The translations under genes were made by a program, and so were the position numbers. 64,000 nucleotides of DNA from the NCBI GenBank assembly GCA_965220265.1, contig CBDCPM010000004.1, positions 3,844,001 through 3,908,000 on the forward strand. The letters run 5' to 3'. Positions 42,408 to 51,302 of the stretch are shown here, piece by piece (position 1 is the stretch's first letter; each line of letters starts with the position of its first letter). The stretch comes from Bin87 sp965220265 (GTDB lineage Bacteria; Chloroflexota; Dehalococcoidia; Lucifugimonadales; UBA3495). The notes beneath the pieces were generated by a model that worked only from the letters and a program-made list of their open reading frames with translations, was not told where the DNA came from and did not search any database.

Positions 42408-43529
42408 ATGGGAAACTGCAAATACTGCGGCCAAAAAGCCGGCTTCTTGCGTCGCAGTCACAAGGATTGTGACAAGGCTCATCAGGCAGGTCACCAGCAG
42501 ATGGTTTCGCTGGTCGCAAAAGCCGCCGGGCAGTCCAATTTCAGTGAAGCCGCACTGATGGGGGATCTGGGGGCCATCGCCGCCGGTTCGTACATCGACG
42601 ACGATGGAATCCGAGCGGCCATGGCCGAGGGTTGGCACCAGGCCGTGCGCGAGGGTTTGTCCGACGGCATCCTGACGCAAGACGAAGAGGGTCGGCTGCG
42701 GGACTTCCGAGAGCAGTTTGCCATCGATGAAGAGCACAAAGCCGGCCAAACCGCCGTCGCCGATCTGGAACGTGCCGCCAGGGATCGCCTCATGCTGGAC
42801 GCGCGCCTGGCGGCTCTGGCCACCACTACGGGTGACTACCACCTCGACGACCTTGCTGAAGCCCTCGAATATTCCGAGTTTTCACCATGCGAGCGCGGGT
42901 CGTTGCTCTCCCGGGCGTGGGAGGCCGCCGTCGAAGGTTCCCTGGAGGACGGCGTCCTGTCCCTGGACGAGGAACACGCACTCATCCGTTACCTCCGGCG
43001 CTTTGGACTGCAACAGTCCGACGTGGATATCAACGGCGCCTACCACAACATGATCAAGTCCGCCGTCATCCGAGAGGCGGCGGAGGGACTGATCCCCGAC
43101 CGGCTGGGGGACGTGCCTAACGTGCCGTTTAACCTGATGAAGTCGGAACAGCTAGTCTGGGTCATCGACGGCGTGGACTACTATGAGGTCAAGACCCGAA
43201 GGGAACGGCGCGGCACCTCTCATGGCGTCAGCATCCGTGTCGCCAAGGGCCTGTACTACCGTCCCAGCACATTCCGCAGTCGCGCGGTGGAGTGGGAAGA
43301 AACGGTCCATGAGGACACGGGGCTGCTGGGCGTGACCAGCAAGCACATCTACTTTCACGGCCCGCGCAAGCGGTTCCGCATCCGCTACGACCGCATCGTG
43401 TCCTTCGACCCCTACGAAGACGGCCTCGGGGTCATGCGCGATGCCCAAACCGCCAAGCCCCAGACCTTCCGCACCGGCGACGGCTGGTTCATCTACAATC
43501 TCGTCACCAACCTGGCCCAGCACTGGTAG
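42408..43529 (+). CDS. Hypothetical protein with Zn-ribbon and duplicated TerB-like segment
   Basis: The 373-aa protein opens with a CKYCGQKAGFLRRSHKDC motif, a likely zinc ribbon. Two related helical segments follow: AVREGLSDGILTQDEEGRLRDF (about 80-105) and AAVEGSLEDGVLSLDEEHALIRYL (about 178-205), resembling an internal TerB-like duplication. The C-terminal third (about 245-373) is a beta-rich domain with RVAKGLYYRPSTFRSRAVE and TSKHIYFHGPRKRFRIRYDRIV, seen in various bacterial proteins with SHOCT or TerB parts. I cannot assign a function. Confidence 0.7.
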   Translation: MGNCKYCGQKAGFLRRSHKDCDKAHQAGHQQMVSLVAKAAGQSNFSEAALMGDLGAIAAGSYIDDDGIRAAMAEGWHQAVREGLSDGILTQDEEGRLRDFREQFAIDEEHKAGQTAVADLERAARDRLMLDARLAALATTTGDYHLDDLAEALEYSEFSPCERGSLLSRAWEAAVEGSLEDGVLSLDEEHALIRYLRRFGLQQSDVDINGAYHNMIKSAVIREAAEGLIPDRLGDVPNVPFNLMKSEQLVWVIDGVDYYEVKTRRERRGTSHGVSIRVAKGLYYRPSTFRSRAVEWEETVHEDTGLLGVTSKHIYFHGPRKRFRIRYDRIVSFDPYEDGLGVMRDAQTAKPQTFRTGDGWFIYNLVTNLAQHW

Positions 43530-43538
43530 GCCGCGCGC

Positions 43539-45539
43539 CTACCCCACCGCCAGCATTTTCTCCTCGGTGACGATGATCTTTTTCAGTTCCAGCATCTCGT
43601 CCCGCAGGTGGGCCGCCTTTTCGAATTCCAGGGACCGGGCGGCCTGTTTCATCTGGAACTCCAGGTCCTTGATCACCCGGTACATGTCGTCCCGTGACAT
43701 CTCCTCCCGGGCCACCTGGTAGGAAGCCTTCGTCTCTGCGACCCCGCGCAGACCCTCGGTGATGTCCCGAACGGCCTTGTGGATCGACTGCGGCTCAATC
43801 CCGTGGCGCTCATTGTGCGCCCCCTGGATTGCCCGGCGGCGGTAGGTTTCGTCAATCGCGTTCTTCATCGAGTCGGTCACCCGGTCGGCGTACATGATCA
43901 CGTGCCCGGATGAGTGACGGGCGGCGCGACCGACGGTCTGGATCAACGATGTAGTTGAGCGCAGGTACCCTTCCTTGTCTGCGTCAAGGATCGCAACCAG
44001 GCTCACCTCGGGTAGGTCCAACCCCTCCCTCAGCAGGTTGATGCCCACCACTACATCGTAGATGCCCAGGCGCAAATCCCGCAGTATCTCCACCCGGTTC
44101 AGGGTTTGGATATCGGAATGGAGGTAGTGGTTGCGGATCCCCGCCTCGGACAGGTAGTCGGCCAGCTCCTCCGCCATCCGCTTCGTCAGCGTGGTTACCA
44201 GGGTTCGCTCCTGGCAGTCAATGCGCTGGCGGATTTCATACAACAGGTTGTCGATCTGACCCTCGGTGGGTTTGATCTCGATGGTCGGGTCCAGCAACCC
44301 GGTGGGCCGGATCACCTGCTCCACGATGGTGCTGGTGCGCTCCAGTTCCAGCGGGCCCGGCGTCGCGGAGACGTATACCACCTGGTTGATGTGGTCCTCG
44401 AACTCCTTGAAGTGCAGCGGCCGATTGTCCAGAGCCGACGGCAGTCGGAACCCGAATTCCACCAGCGTGGTCTTGCGCGAGATGTCGCCGTTGTACATCC
44501 CCCGTACCTGCGGCAGCGTCATGTGTGACTCGTCGACGAACATCAGGTAATCGTCGGGGAAGTAGTCCAGCAGCGTCCACGGCGGACTGCCGGCCGGCCG
44601 CCGGGACAGGTGCCGGGCATAGTTCTCGACGCCGGCGCAGAAGCCGGTCTCGCCCAGCATCTCCATGTCGTACCGGACGCGCTGCTCCAATCGCTGCGCT
44701 TCCAACAGCTTGCCCTCCTGCCGGAGCCAGTCCACCCGCTCCTTCATCTCGGCGTCGATGTCAATCAGGGCTGCGTCCAGCTTCTCCCGACTGGTCACGA
44801 AGTGCTTGGCCGGATATACGGAAAACTCACTCCGTTCGTTCAGGACTTCACCGGTCAGCGTGTCCAGGGTGAGGATCCTCTCGACCTCGTCGCCGAAGAA
44901 CTGGATGCGGACCGCGAATTCTTCGTACGCCGGCACGATTTCAAGCGTATCTCCCCGCACGGTGAACCGGCCACGGGCAAGGTCGGTATCGTTGCGCTCG
45001 TACTGCATGTCGATCAGCTGACGCAGCAGTGCCCGCCGGTTGTACTCCTCGCCGACTTCTACATGGGCCACCATCTCGAAGTAGTCTGATGGGTCGCCCA
45101 AACCGTAGATGCACGATACCGAGGCCACGATCAGCGTATCCCGGCGGGTCAGCAGCGAGGTGGTGGACGCCAGCCGCAGCTTGTCCAGCTCCTCGTTGAC
45201 ACTACTGTCCTTCTCGATGTAGGTGTCGGTGCGCGGAATGTACGCCTCTGGCTGATAGTAATCGTAGTAGGACACGAAGTATTCAACGGCGTTGTGGGGG
45301 AAGAACTCCTTGAACTCCGTGGCCAACTGGGCGGCCAGGGTCTTGTTGTGCGCGATGACGATCGTCGGTCGCTGCACCTCCTGCACGATGTTGGCCATGG
45401 TGAAGGTCTTTCCGCTGCCGGTTACTCCCAGCAGGGTCTGGTAACCCAAACCCTCGCGTACGCCGGCGGTCAGCTTCGCGACCGCCTGTTCCTGGTCACC
45501 CATCGTGCCGAAATCCGCCACCAGCTGAAAGTCAGGCAT
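43539..45539 (-). CDS. uvrB: Excinuclease ABC subunit B
   Basis: The 666-aa protein is full length. It has TLLGVTGSGKTFTMANIV (Walker A), the beta-hairpin region YYDYYQPEAYIPRTDTYIEKD, DESHMTLPQ (Walker B), VGINLLREGLDLPEVSLVAILDADKEGYLRS in parts, QTVGRAARH and a C-terminal UVR motif (LEFQMKQAARSLEFEKAAHLRDE). It verifies lesions and loads UvrC in nucleotide excision repair. A TATAAT at 45610-45615 may be its -10. Confidence 0.96.
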   Translation of the reverse strand: MPDFQLVADFGTMGDQEQAVAKLTAGVREGLGYQTLLGVTGSGKTFTMANIVQEVQRPTIVIAHNKTLAAQLATEFKEFFPHNAVEYFVSYYDYYQPEAYIPRTDTYIEKDSSVNEELDKLRLASTTSLLTRRDTLIVASVSCIYGLGDPSDYFEMVAHVEVGEEYNRRALLRQLIDMQYERNDTDLARGRFTVRGDTLEIVPAYEEFAVRIQFFGDEVERILTLDTLTGEVLNERSEFSVYPAKHFVTSREKLDAALIDIDAEMKERVDWLRQEGKLLEAQRLEQRVRYDMEMLGETGFCAGVENYARHLSRRPAGSPPWTLLDYFPDDYLMFVDESHMTLPQVRGMYNGDISRKTTLVEFGFRLPSALDNRPLHFKEFEDHINQVVYVSATPGPLELERTSTIVEQVIRPTGLLDPTIEIKPTEGQIDNLLYEIRQRIDCQERTLVTTLTKRMAEELADYLSEAGIRNHYLHSDIQTLNRVEILRDLRLGIYDVVVGINLLREGLDLPEVSLVAILDADKEGYLRSTTSLIQTVGRAARHSSGHVIMYADRVTDSMKNAIDETYRRRAIQGAHNERHGIEPQSIHKAVRDITEGLRGVAETKASYQVAREEMSRDDMYRVIKDLEFQMKQAARSLEFEKAAHLRDEMLELKKIIVTEEKMLAVG

Positions 45540-45609
45540 GGTTCCTCCGTTTCATCACTCGGGACCCCTGGTTTCGCGAAAAGTCCGTTGATCCGCTCGC
45601 GTGACCGCA

Positions 45610-45615
45610 ATTATA
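45610..45615 (-). promoter_or_regulatory. Putative -10 of uvrB
   Basis: On the minus strand TATAAT lies about 70 bp before the uvrB start, next to the ruvA stop. No strong -35 is present, and I see no clear LexA box. Confidence 0.35.
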
Positions 45616-45625
45616 AGACATCGCG

Positions 45626-46213
45626 TTACCCACCCCCGATGGCCAAGAGCGCCTGCCTCACCTTGTCTTCCACCGCCGCATCCGCCGGCAGCTCCAGCCT
45701 CGCCACCGCCTGCCGGGCGTCGCCCAGCGTCATCCCAAGCGCCGTCAGTGCCTCCACGGCCTCTGCGTCAGTTCCCGAAGCGGCGACCAGCGCCGGCGAT
45801 CCGGCGTCCGCGTCCGGCAGTTTGCCCCGCAGCTCCAGCACAATCCTTTGCGCGGTGCGCCGCCCTACTCCTTGGGCCCGCGCCAACGCCGCCACGTCCT
45901 CCGAAGCCACCGCCTGCCGCAAACCGTCTTCGCCCAGCTCCGATAGAATGGCCATCGCCGAACGCGGTCCGATCCCGGAGACCCCCGTCAGCGCGCCGAA
46001 CAGTTCCACCGCTCCGGCATCGGCAAACCCATACAGCACCGGTTGTTCATTCTGGATGCGCAGGATGGTGTGCAACCGCACCTGCTCTCCCACGCTGCCC
46101 AAACCCGCAACGGCCGAGGCCGGCACCGACACTTGCAGGATAATGCCGCCGACCTGCACGTTAACCCAGTCCGATCCGACGGCCTCCAGCGCGCCTCGCA
46201 CGCCGACCAACAT
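45626..46213 (-). CDS. ruvA: Holliday junction branch migration protein RuvA
   Basis: The 195-aa protein has the OB-fold N-terminus (MLVGVRGALEAVGSDWVNVQVGG), helix-hairpin-helix motifs (LFGALTGVSGIGPRSAMAIL, LARAQGVGRRTAQRIVLELRGKL) and the C-terminal domain III that contacts RuvB (VEALTALGMTLGDARQAV). It binds Holliday junctions. ruvB is not in the window; ruvC lies immediately upstream, 3 bp away. Confidence 0.95.
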   Translation of the reverse strand: MLVGVRGALEAVGSDWVNVQVGGIILQVSVPASAVAGLGSVGEQVRLHTILRIQNEQPVLYGFADAGAVELFGALTGVSGIGPRSAMAILSELGEDGLRQAVASEDVAALARAQGVGRRTAQRIVLELRGKLPDADAGSPALVAASGTDAEAVEALTALGMTLGDARQAVARLELPADAAVEDKVRQALLAIGGG

Positions 46214-46216
46214 TGC

Positions 46217-46738
46217 CTAAAGTTCCTCGCCCGGCGCTATTTCGCGCGAGATCAGCTCGGCAGCCTGCATGCGCTGAAGGTGGCACAAGCCCACCGCCAG
46301 AGCGTCGGCGGCGTCCGATTCCGGTTGTTGCGCCAATCCCAACCTCGAAGACGCGATCTGCTGCACCTGTTCCTTGCTGGCCCTGCCGTAGTCCGCCACC
46401 GCCATCTTTACGTCAGCCGGCGAATAGCGATGCACCGGGATCCCCTGGCTGGCCGCGCCGATCAGCACCACCGCCTGCGCCTGTCCGATCGCCAAGGCCG
46501 ATTTCGCAAACGCACGTTCGCCGCGGCCCACAAATGGGTCCTCAACCGCGATGGCATCGGGTTGGAACACATGGATCATGTTCAGGATGTGGGTGTGCAG
46601 TTGGTAAAGGCGTTTCTCGATCGCCATCGACGCCGGCAAGGTGACCACTCCGTAGTCGTCAGCTTCGGGAGCCGGGTAGGCGTCCAGGACGCCGTATCCC
46701 ATGCGCAGCGTACCCGGGTCGATGGCCAGGACACGCAT
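46217..46738 (-). CDS. ruvC: Holliday junction resolvase RuvC
   Basis: The 173-aa protein starts MRVLAIDPGTLRMGYGVLD with the first catalytic Asp, has AIEDPFVGR-like AVEDPFVGRGERAFAKSALAIGQ with the Glu, and SDAADALAVGLCHLQ with the final acidic pair. It cleaves Holliday junctions. It overlaps the yebC stop by one base and is followed by ruvA. Confidence 0.94.
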   Translation of the reverse strand: MRVLAIDPGTLRMGYGVLDAYPAPEADDYGVVTLPASMAIEKRLYQLHTHILNMIHVFQPDAIAVEDPFVGRGERAFAKSALAIGQAQAVVLIGAASQGIPVHRYSPADVKMAVADYGRASKEQVQQIASSRLGLAQQPESDAADALAVGLCHLQRMQAAELISREIAPGEEL

Positions 46739-47505
46739 CAGGCTGCGGACCCGTAGCGTTCCAGCACTTCCGCCGGGAAGTCGGCGTTGGTATACGCCTT
46801 CTGGACGTCGGCCAGCTCTTCCAGGGTGTCCAGCAGCCTCAGGGTCTGCTCTGCGGCCTTGTCCTGCAGCGGGATCACCGTCTTGGGTACCATGGACACG
46901 TCGGCCGACGAGGGCCGCGCTCCTTCTCCTTCCAGGGCGGTCTTGACCGACAACAGGTTCTCGGGAGTCGTGTAGACCTCCAGGATGCCGTCCTCGAAGT
47001 TAACGTCCTCGGCCTCGGCCTCGATGGCGGTCATGATCAGCTCTTCGGCCACCGCCTCGTCGTCAACCTCCAGCACGATGACTCCACGGGTGTCGAAGTT
47101 CCAGGCCACGCAGCCAGCGTCGCCCAGGTTACCGCCGCCCTTGTTGAAAGCCGACCGGACTTCCGATGCGGTGCGGTTGCGGTTGGTGGTCAGCGCCTTC
47201 ACCAGGATGGCCCCGCCGCTGGGCCCATACCCCTCGTAGGTGACCTCGGCCAGGTCCTCCATCCCCTCTCCGCCTTCCCCGCTGGCCCGTCGGATGGCGC
47301 GGGTGACGCTATCCAAGGGCATGTTATTGGATCTGGCCTGGTCAACGGCGATGCGCAACCGGAAATTCGTCTCCGGGTCGCCCCCACCGCCCTCTTTGAC
47401 CGCCAGGCTGATGTTGCGCGCCAGCTTGGTGAACAACGCTCCACGCTTGGCGTCGGCCGCGCCCTTAGCACGTTTGATTGTCGACCATTTGGAATGTCCG
47501 GACAT
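46738..47505 (-). CDS. YebC/PmpR-family protein
   Basis: The 255-aa protein has the family start MSGHSKWSTIKRAKGAADAKRG, ENFRLRIAVDQARSNNMP-type NFRLRIAVDQARSNNMPLDS, EVTYEGYGPSGGAILVKALTTNRNRTASEVRSAF in parts, and a C-terminal LLDTLEELADVQKAYTNADF. YebC proteins act as transcription regulators or as ribosome-associated factors that relieve stalling at proline runs. The ribosome site AAGGAGGTG is near perfect. It leads the yebC-ruvC-ruvA operon. Confidence 0.93.
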   Translation of the reverse strand: MSGHSKWSTIKRAKGAADAKRGALFTKLARNISLAVKEGGGGDPETNFRLRIAVDQARSNNMPLDSVTRAIRRASGEGGEGMEDLAEVTYEGYGPSGGAILVKALTTNRNRTASEVRSAFNKGGGNLGDAGCVAWNFDTRGVIVLEVDDEAVAEELIMTAIEAEAEDVNFEDGILEVYTTPENLLSVKTALEGEGARPSSADVSMVPKTVIPLQDKAAEQTLRLLDTLEELADVQKAYTNADFPAEVLERYGSAA

Positions 47506-47615
47506 TTGACACCTCCTTGACGTGACGTACTCCGTCCCGTCTCGCTTCTACGGAGACTGGTGTCCAGGTGGGCGCTCGCGTGCACCCCCAGTTTCTTATA
47601 ATGCGACGTTGTCCG

Positions 47616-47645
47616 ATTTTAGCATCGCCGCGTTAAACCGGTCAA
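47616..47645 (-). promoter_or_regulatory. Promoter of the yebC-ruvC-ruvA operon
   Basis: On the minus strand TTGACC (47645-47640), 18 bp, then TAAAAT (47621-47616), about 110 bp upstream of yebC. A TATAAT on the plus strand at 47597-47602 could serve the divergent MATE gene but lacks a -35. Confidence 0.5.
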
Positions 47646-47666
47646 AAAGACTTCGCAACCTGATAA

Positions 47667-49055
47667 ATGGCAACTTCGGATCATTCAACTCGACAGGCCG
47701 ACGCGATGGGCGCGGCGCCCATGTGGCGTCTGCTGCTGAAAATGGCCTTCCCGCCGATGCTCGCCATCATCGTCATGGCCTTGTACAGCATCGTCGACCG
47801 CGCGTTCATCGGCAATGTCGTGGGGGTCGACGCTCTGAGCGGGCTATCCGCCGCCTTCCCGATACAGATGGCCTCTGTCGCCATCGGGTTGCTGACCGGG
47901 TTGGGTGGCATGTCCGTGGTATCCCGGGCCCTGGGGGCAAGGGATTCGCTCCGCGCTTCCCGGGTCATCGGCTCGTCGTTGGCCATCCTCATGCCCGTTT
48001 ATCTCGTCGCCGTAGCGGCAGGCCAGACCCATCTGGACGACCTGGCCGGCTGGATGGGCGCGTCTGCCCACACAATTGAATACGCCGATCAGTACCTGGC
48101 GATCATCCTGCCGGGCAGCCTGCTCACCATGGTTGCCATGACCTTGAACAACTTCCTCATGGCCGAGGGACGGCCGGCGACGGCGACTATAGTGCTGGCC
48201 GGCGGCGCCATCGTCAACGTCGCTTTGGACGCGGTGTTCATCCTCGTGTTCGGCTGGGGCGTCGCCGGCGCCGCGGTCGCAACGGTTCTGGCCCAGGCGC
48301 TGGCGGTGCTCTACGGGGCCTGGTTCTACCTTTCAGGCCGCAGCGCATTGCGCATCACCGCCGACGCTTTGCTGCCCAGGTTTCCGTTGATGCGCGAGAT
48401 CCTGGCCCTGGGCGCCCCCATCTGCATCATAGAAATCGCCCGGTCCATAGTCGTTGTCGTTATCAACAACATCCTCAGCCAATACCCGGGTGGCGACGGT
48501 TACATCGCGCTGTTCGGCGTAATCAACGCGGTGCTGGAGTTCGCCCTGGCACCATTCATAGGCGCGGCGTTGGCCTACCTACCCCTGGCAGCGTACAACT
48601 ACGGAGCCGGAAACTACCACCGGGTCCGCCAGGCCATCTGGCAGAGTTGTCTGGGTGCGACGGTCGGCGGCGTGGTCATGGTCGCCGTCATATTGCCGGT
48701 AGCGGGCCACATCGTCACCCTGTTCTCAACTCGCGAAGCCTTGCCGGCGGAGTCCGGCATCGCCCTCCGCATAGCGCTGCTGGCGTTGCCCATCGTAGGC
48801 ATCGAATTCATCAGCTCCATCGCGTTTCAGGCCCTGGGCATGGCCTGGCCCTCAGTCGTCCTGACCATTACTCAGCGCGTCGTCCTGCTCCTTGCGTGGG
48901 TCTTCGGGCTGTCCCACGTATTCGGCGTCTGGGGCGTCTGGTGGTCGTTTCCAGCCACCGACCTTGGGGCGATGCTCCTCGGATTAGGGGCGCTCATCCT
49001 GGTGTGGAAGCACGTGGACCAATGGGGAAGGCACGCCACACGTCGTCGATTTTGA
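47667..49055 (+). CDS. MATE-family efflux transporter
   Basis: The 462-aa protein has twelve predicted membrane helices in two related halves, beginning MAFPPMLAIIVMALYSIVDRAFIGNVVGVDALSGLSAAFP in parts and including PGSLLTMVAMTLNNFLMAEG and the second-half PFIGAALAYLPLAAYNYGAGNY, as in NorM/DinF-type MATE proteins. It would export organic cations or drugs using Na or H gradients. Substrate unknown. Confidence 0.88.
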   Translation: MATSDHSTRQADAMGAAPMWRLLLKMAFPPMLAIIVMALYSIVDRAFIGNVVGVDALSGLSAAFPIQMASVAIGLLTGLGGMSVVSRALGARDSLRASRVIGSSLAILMPVYLVAVAAGQTHLDDLAGWMGASAHTIEYADQYLAIILPGSLLTMVAMTLNNFLMAEGRPATATIVLAGGAIVNVALDAVFILVFGWGVAGAAVATVLAQALAVLYGAWFYLSGRSALRITADALLPRFPLMREILALGAPICIIEIARSIVVVVINNILSQYPGGDGYIALFGVINAVLEFALAPFIGAALAYLPLAAYNYGAGNYHRVRQAIWQSCLGATVGGVVMVAVILPVAGHIVTLFSTREALPAESGIALRIALLALPIVGIEFISSIAFQALGMAWPSVVLTITQRVVLLLAWVFGLSHVFGVWGVWWSFPATDLGAMLLGLGALILVWKHVDQWGRHATRRRF

Positions 49056-49133
49056 CATCCCCGAGTGGCGGCAGTAGCATTACGCCGGGTCGCCGATGGC
49101 GCCCTACCCGAACCTTGCTTTGGAGGCCATGCT

Positions 49134-49592
49134 ATGGCAATGCATTCGACCGGCGTTTCCCACATCGCCGTGTGCGTCCGCGATCTGGACGAATCCCTCA
49201 AGTTCTACCGCGACATCCTGGGCATGACCGTGACCGTCGACCGGGTGCAGGACACTTCCACCGGCGGCCTTCCCCACGTCTACGCCCACAATCGTTCCAC
49301 TCGCCGCCAGGCCGTCCTGTCCTATGGAGATGGAGGCGTTCCGACTCTCGTGATGACCAGCCACCCGGGTGACGACGCCGACGGCGGCCCCATCAAGCTG
49401 GACCAGGTGGGCATCAGCCACATTTCCTTTTCAGTTTCGGACGTTAAAGCGCTGGCCGACGAGTTGATCGCTGCTGGCGTCGAGCTGGCCGGCCCCATGG
49501 ACGGTTTCACCAACGCCAACGGTGAGGTCTCCAGCATCTTCGTGTACGACCCTGACGGCATCCTGGTGCAGTTCGACAGCGGCGGAGGCTGA
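49134..49592 (+). CDS. VOC-family (glyoxalase-like) protein, copy 1
   Basis: The 152-aa protein has two beta-alpha-beta-beta-beta modules: STGVSHIAVCVRDLDESLKFYRDILGM and VGISHISFSVSDVKALADELIAAGV, ending in YDPDGILVQF with a metal-binding position. His in GVSHIAV, Glu/Gln in LVQF and a His in VGISHIS suit a metal site. ATG 49134 follows TGGAGG. A close paralogue follows directly. The chemistry could be a dioxygenase, isomerase or glyoxalase. Confidence 0.8.
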   Translation: MAMHSTGVSHIAVCVRDLDESLKFYRDILGMTVTVDRVQDTSTGGLPHVYAHNRSTRRQAVLSYGDGGVPTLVMTSHPGDDADGGPIKLDQVGISHISFSVSDVKALADELIAAGVELAGPMDGFTNANGEVSSIFVYDPDGILVQFDSGGG

Positions 49593-49665
49593 TCCCTCGC
49601 CAGACTGTAAAGGACCACCAAACCCGCCAACGCTAACCTGCTCGCGCTCACAAGGAGTTGCCGCT

Positions 49666-50121
49666 ATGCCGATGAACGCCACCGGCGTGTCTCACATTGC
49701 CATCTGCGTGAAAGACCTCGACGTCTCGTTGCAGTTCTACTGCGATGTGCTGGGGATGTCCATCGTCAGCGACGTCATCCAAGACACCACCACTGGTGGC
49801 CTGCCTCACGTGTACGCCCATAATCGGGCCACCCGCCGCCAGGTTCGCCTCGCCTACGCCGACGGCGCCAAGCCTACTCTGACAATGACCTCCCATCCCG
49901 GGGAAAACCCGGACGGCACTCCCATCAAACTCGACCAGGTGGGCATCAGCCATATCTCCTTCAGCGTTGCGGACCCGAAAGCTCTCGCAGAAAGCGTGTC
50001 AGAACAGGGTGTCCCGCTGGCTGCCCCGATGGAGGTTTGGACCAACGCCGAGGGCAGAGTCAGCAGCTTCTACGTGTACGACCCGGACGGCATCCTGGTC
50101 CAGTTCGACGCCGGCGGATGA
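49666..50121 (+). CDS. VOC-family (glyoxalase-like) protein, copy 2
   Basis: This 151-aa protein is a clear tandem paralogue of the previous one, sharing TTGGLPHVYAHNR, MTSHPG, KLDQVGISHISFSV and YVYDPDGILVQFD. AAGGAG precedes the ATG. Divergence in the alpha-helical parts suggests an older duplication with possible heterodimer formation or separate substrates. Confidence 0.8.
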   Translation: MPMNATGVSHIAICVKDLDVSLQFYCDVLGMSIVSDVIQDTTTGGLPHVYAHNRATRRQVRLAYADGAKPTLTMTSHPGENPDGTPIKLDQVGISHISFSVADPKALAESVSEQGVPLAAPMEVWTNAEGRVSSFYVYDPDGILVQFDAGG

Positions 50122-50192
50122 CCGCACATTAGCCCGCGCAGCCTTCCACTCCAAGTCTGATCGACCCGACGAGCCGGAGGACGAGGCGAACT

Positions 50193-50669
50193 ATGAACCA
50201 AAGCGCTCCGCAAATCACCCCGTTCCTGTGGCTGGACGGTTGTGCGCGTGAGGCGGCGGAGTTCTACGTATCAGTTTTCAGGGATTCTCGTATAGTCGAC
50301 GAATCGGCGCTGCCGGATGGTCCGGGCGCTGGTAGTCACGTGGTGTCTTTCGTAGTGAAAGGTCAGCACTTCACCGCGTTCGACGGGGTTCCAGCCTACG
50401 AATTCACGCCGGCCATCTCTTTTGTCGTCAACTGCGATTCTCAGGAGGAAATCGACGACTATTGGGACAGTCTTACCGTGGCCGGATCGCCCATCCAATG
50501 TGGATGGATCCAGGACAAGTTCGGCGTCCACTGGCAAATCGTTCCCGCCGAACTGGCTGAGTTGATGCGGGATGAAGCGAGGTCCACGGCAGTTCTCAAC
50601 GAACTACTCACAATGGTCAAAATCGACCTGCAGGGCTGCGCGAGGCATACGCAAGTGCCTAGAGGATGA
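50193..50669 (+). CDS. PhnB-like VOC protein
   Basis: The 158-aa protein is of the 3-demethylubiquinone-methyltransferase-like VOC type (PhnB): ITPFLWLDGCAREAAEFYVSVF, GPGAGSHVVSFVVKGQHFTAFDG, ISFVVNCDSQEEIDDYWDSL, CGWIQDKFGVHWQIVP. Its role is unknown. It is the third VOC gene in a row, and its stop overlaps the next start (ATGA). Confidence 0.8.
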   Translation: MNQSAPQITPFLWLDGCAREAAEFYVSVFRDSRIVDESALPDGPGAGSHVVSFVVKGQHFTAFDGVPAYEFTPAISFVVNCDSQEEIDDYWDSLTVAGSPIQCGWIQDKFGVHWQIVPAELAELMRDEARSTAVLNELLTMVKIDLQGCARHTQVPRG

Positions 50670-51214
50670 TCATGTCACACCACTACGACGAGCACGACCA
50701 CGACAAGCTGGTTCGCTGGCGGACCGATCTGCAAGCAACCATGATCGACCCGGAGGGTTTTCCTGCGATGGCCCTGTTTCTGGTCAAGCCCCAGGCTACC
50801 GGCTCACATGAGATATTCCGGCGTTACCGTACTGAATTCGAAAACCGCGACGCCAGCTTTGCTCATCTCGTCGTCTTTGGGATGCACGGGATATCCACCA
50901 CCGTTCGCAGGCTTTTGGATCAAGTTGGGCTATCCGAAAGCGACCTGCCGGTGATGATGCTCGCCCCGTCCGCCGATCCCTGCGCGGTTACCGCGGTACG
51001 CCTCCCATCCGGCCAAAGCATCGAGGGCGGCGACGATCCCAACGGAGGCGGCACCTGCGACTACCTCGCCGCCTGGCAGGATGTCCTGGACCGCATCAGC
51101 ATCACCAGGCCCGGTCGTCCCCTCCGCCTGATGGGTGTCCAGGGCCAGAAGCTGAACAGCGTGGACCTGCGCGAACTCGCGAGCGCCGCGTTGGAGGCGG
51201 GTGCGTTGGCCTGA
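50666..51214 (+). CDS. Hypothetical protein (182 aa)
   Basis: I do not recognise a family. The N-terminus is His/Asp-rich (MSHHYDEHDHDK), which could bind metal, and the rest looks like a soluble alpha/beta protein with LVVFGMHGISTTVRRLLDQVGL and a Gly-rich loop GGDDPNGGGTCDY. It overlaps the VOC gene by 4 bp, so it is translated with it. ATG at 50672 is an alternative start. Confidence 0.6.
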   Translation: MIMSHHYDEHDHDKLVRWRTDLQATMIDPEGFPAMALFLVKPQATGSHEIFRRYRTEFENRDASFAHLVVFGMHGISTTVRRLLDQVGLSESDLPVMMLAPSADPCAVTAVRLPSGQSIEGGDDPNGGGTCDYLAAWQDVLDRISITRPGRPLRLMGVQGQKLNSVDLRELASAALEAGALA

Positions 51215-51243
51215 CGCGACCGCGTAACCGGACGAGCAATTTT

Positions 51244-51271
51244 GTAGGGGCGAATAACCATTCGCCCCTAC
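51244..51271. repeat. Dispersed palindromic repeat GTAGGGGCGAAT/ATTCGCCCCTAC
   Basis: A perfect 12-bp inverted repeat with the loop AACC lies between two converging genes (ending at 51214 and 51303). This word is a common intergenic palindrome in bacteria (recalled). As a hairpin it might also act as a weak bidirectional terminator, though no T-run follows. Confidence 0.7.
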
Positions 51272-51302
51272 GTGATTCACAAAACGCCCGACATCCCTCG
51301 GA

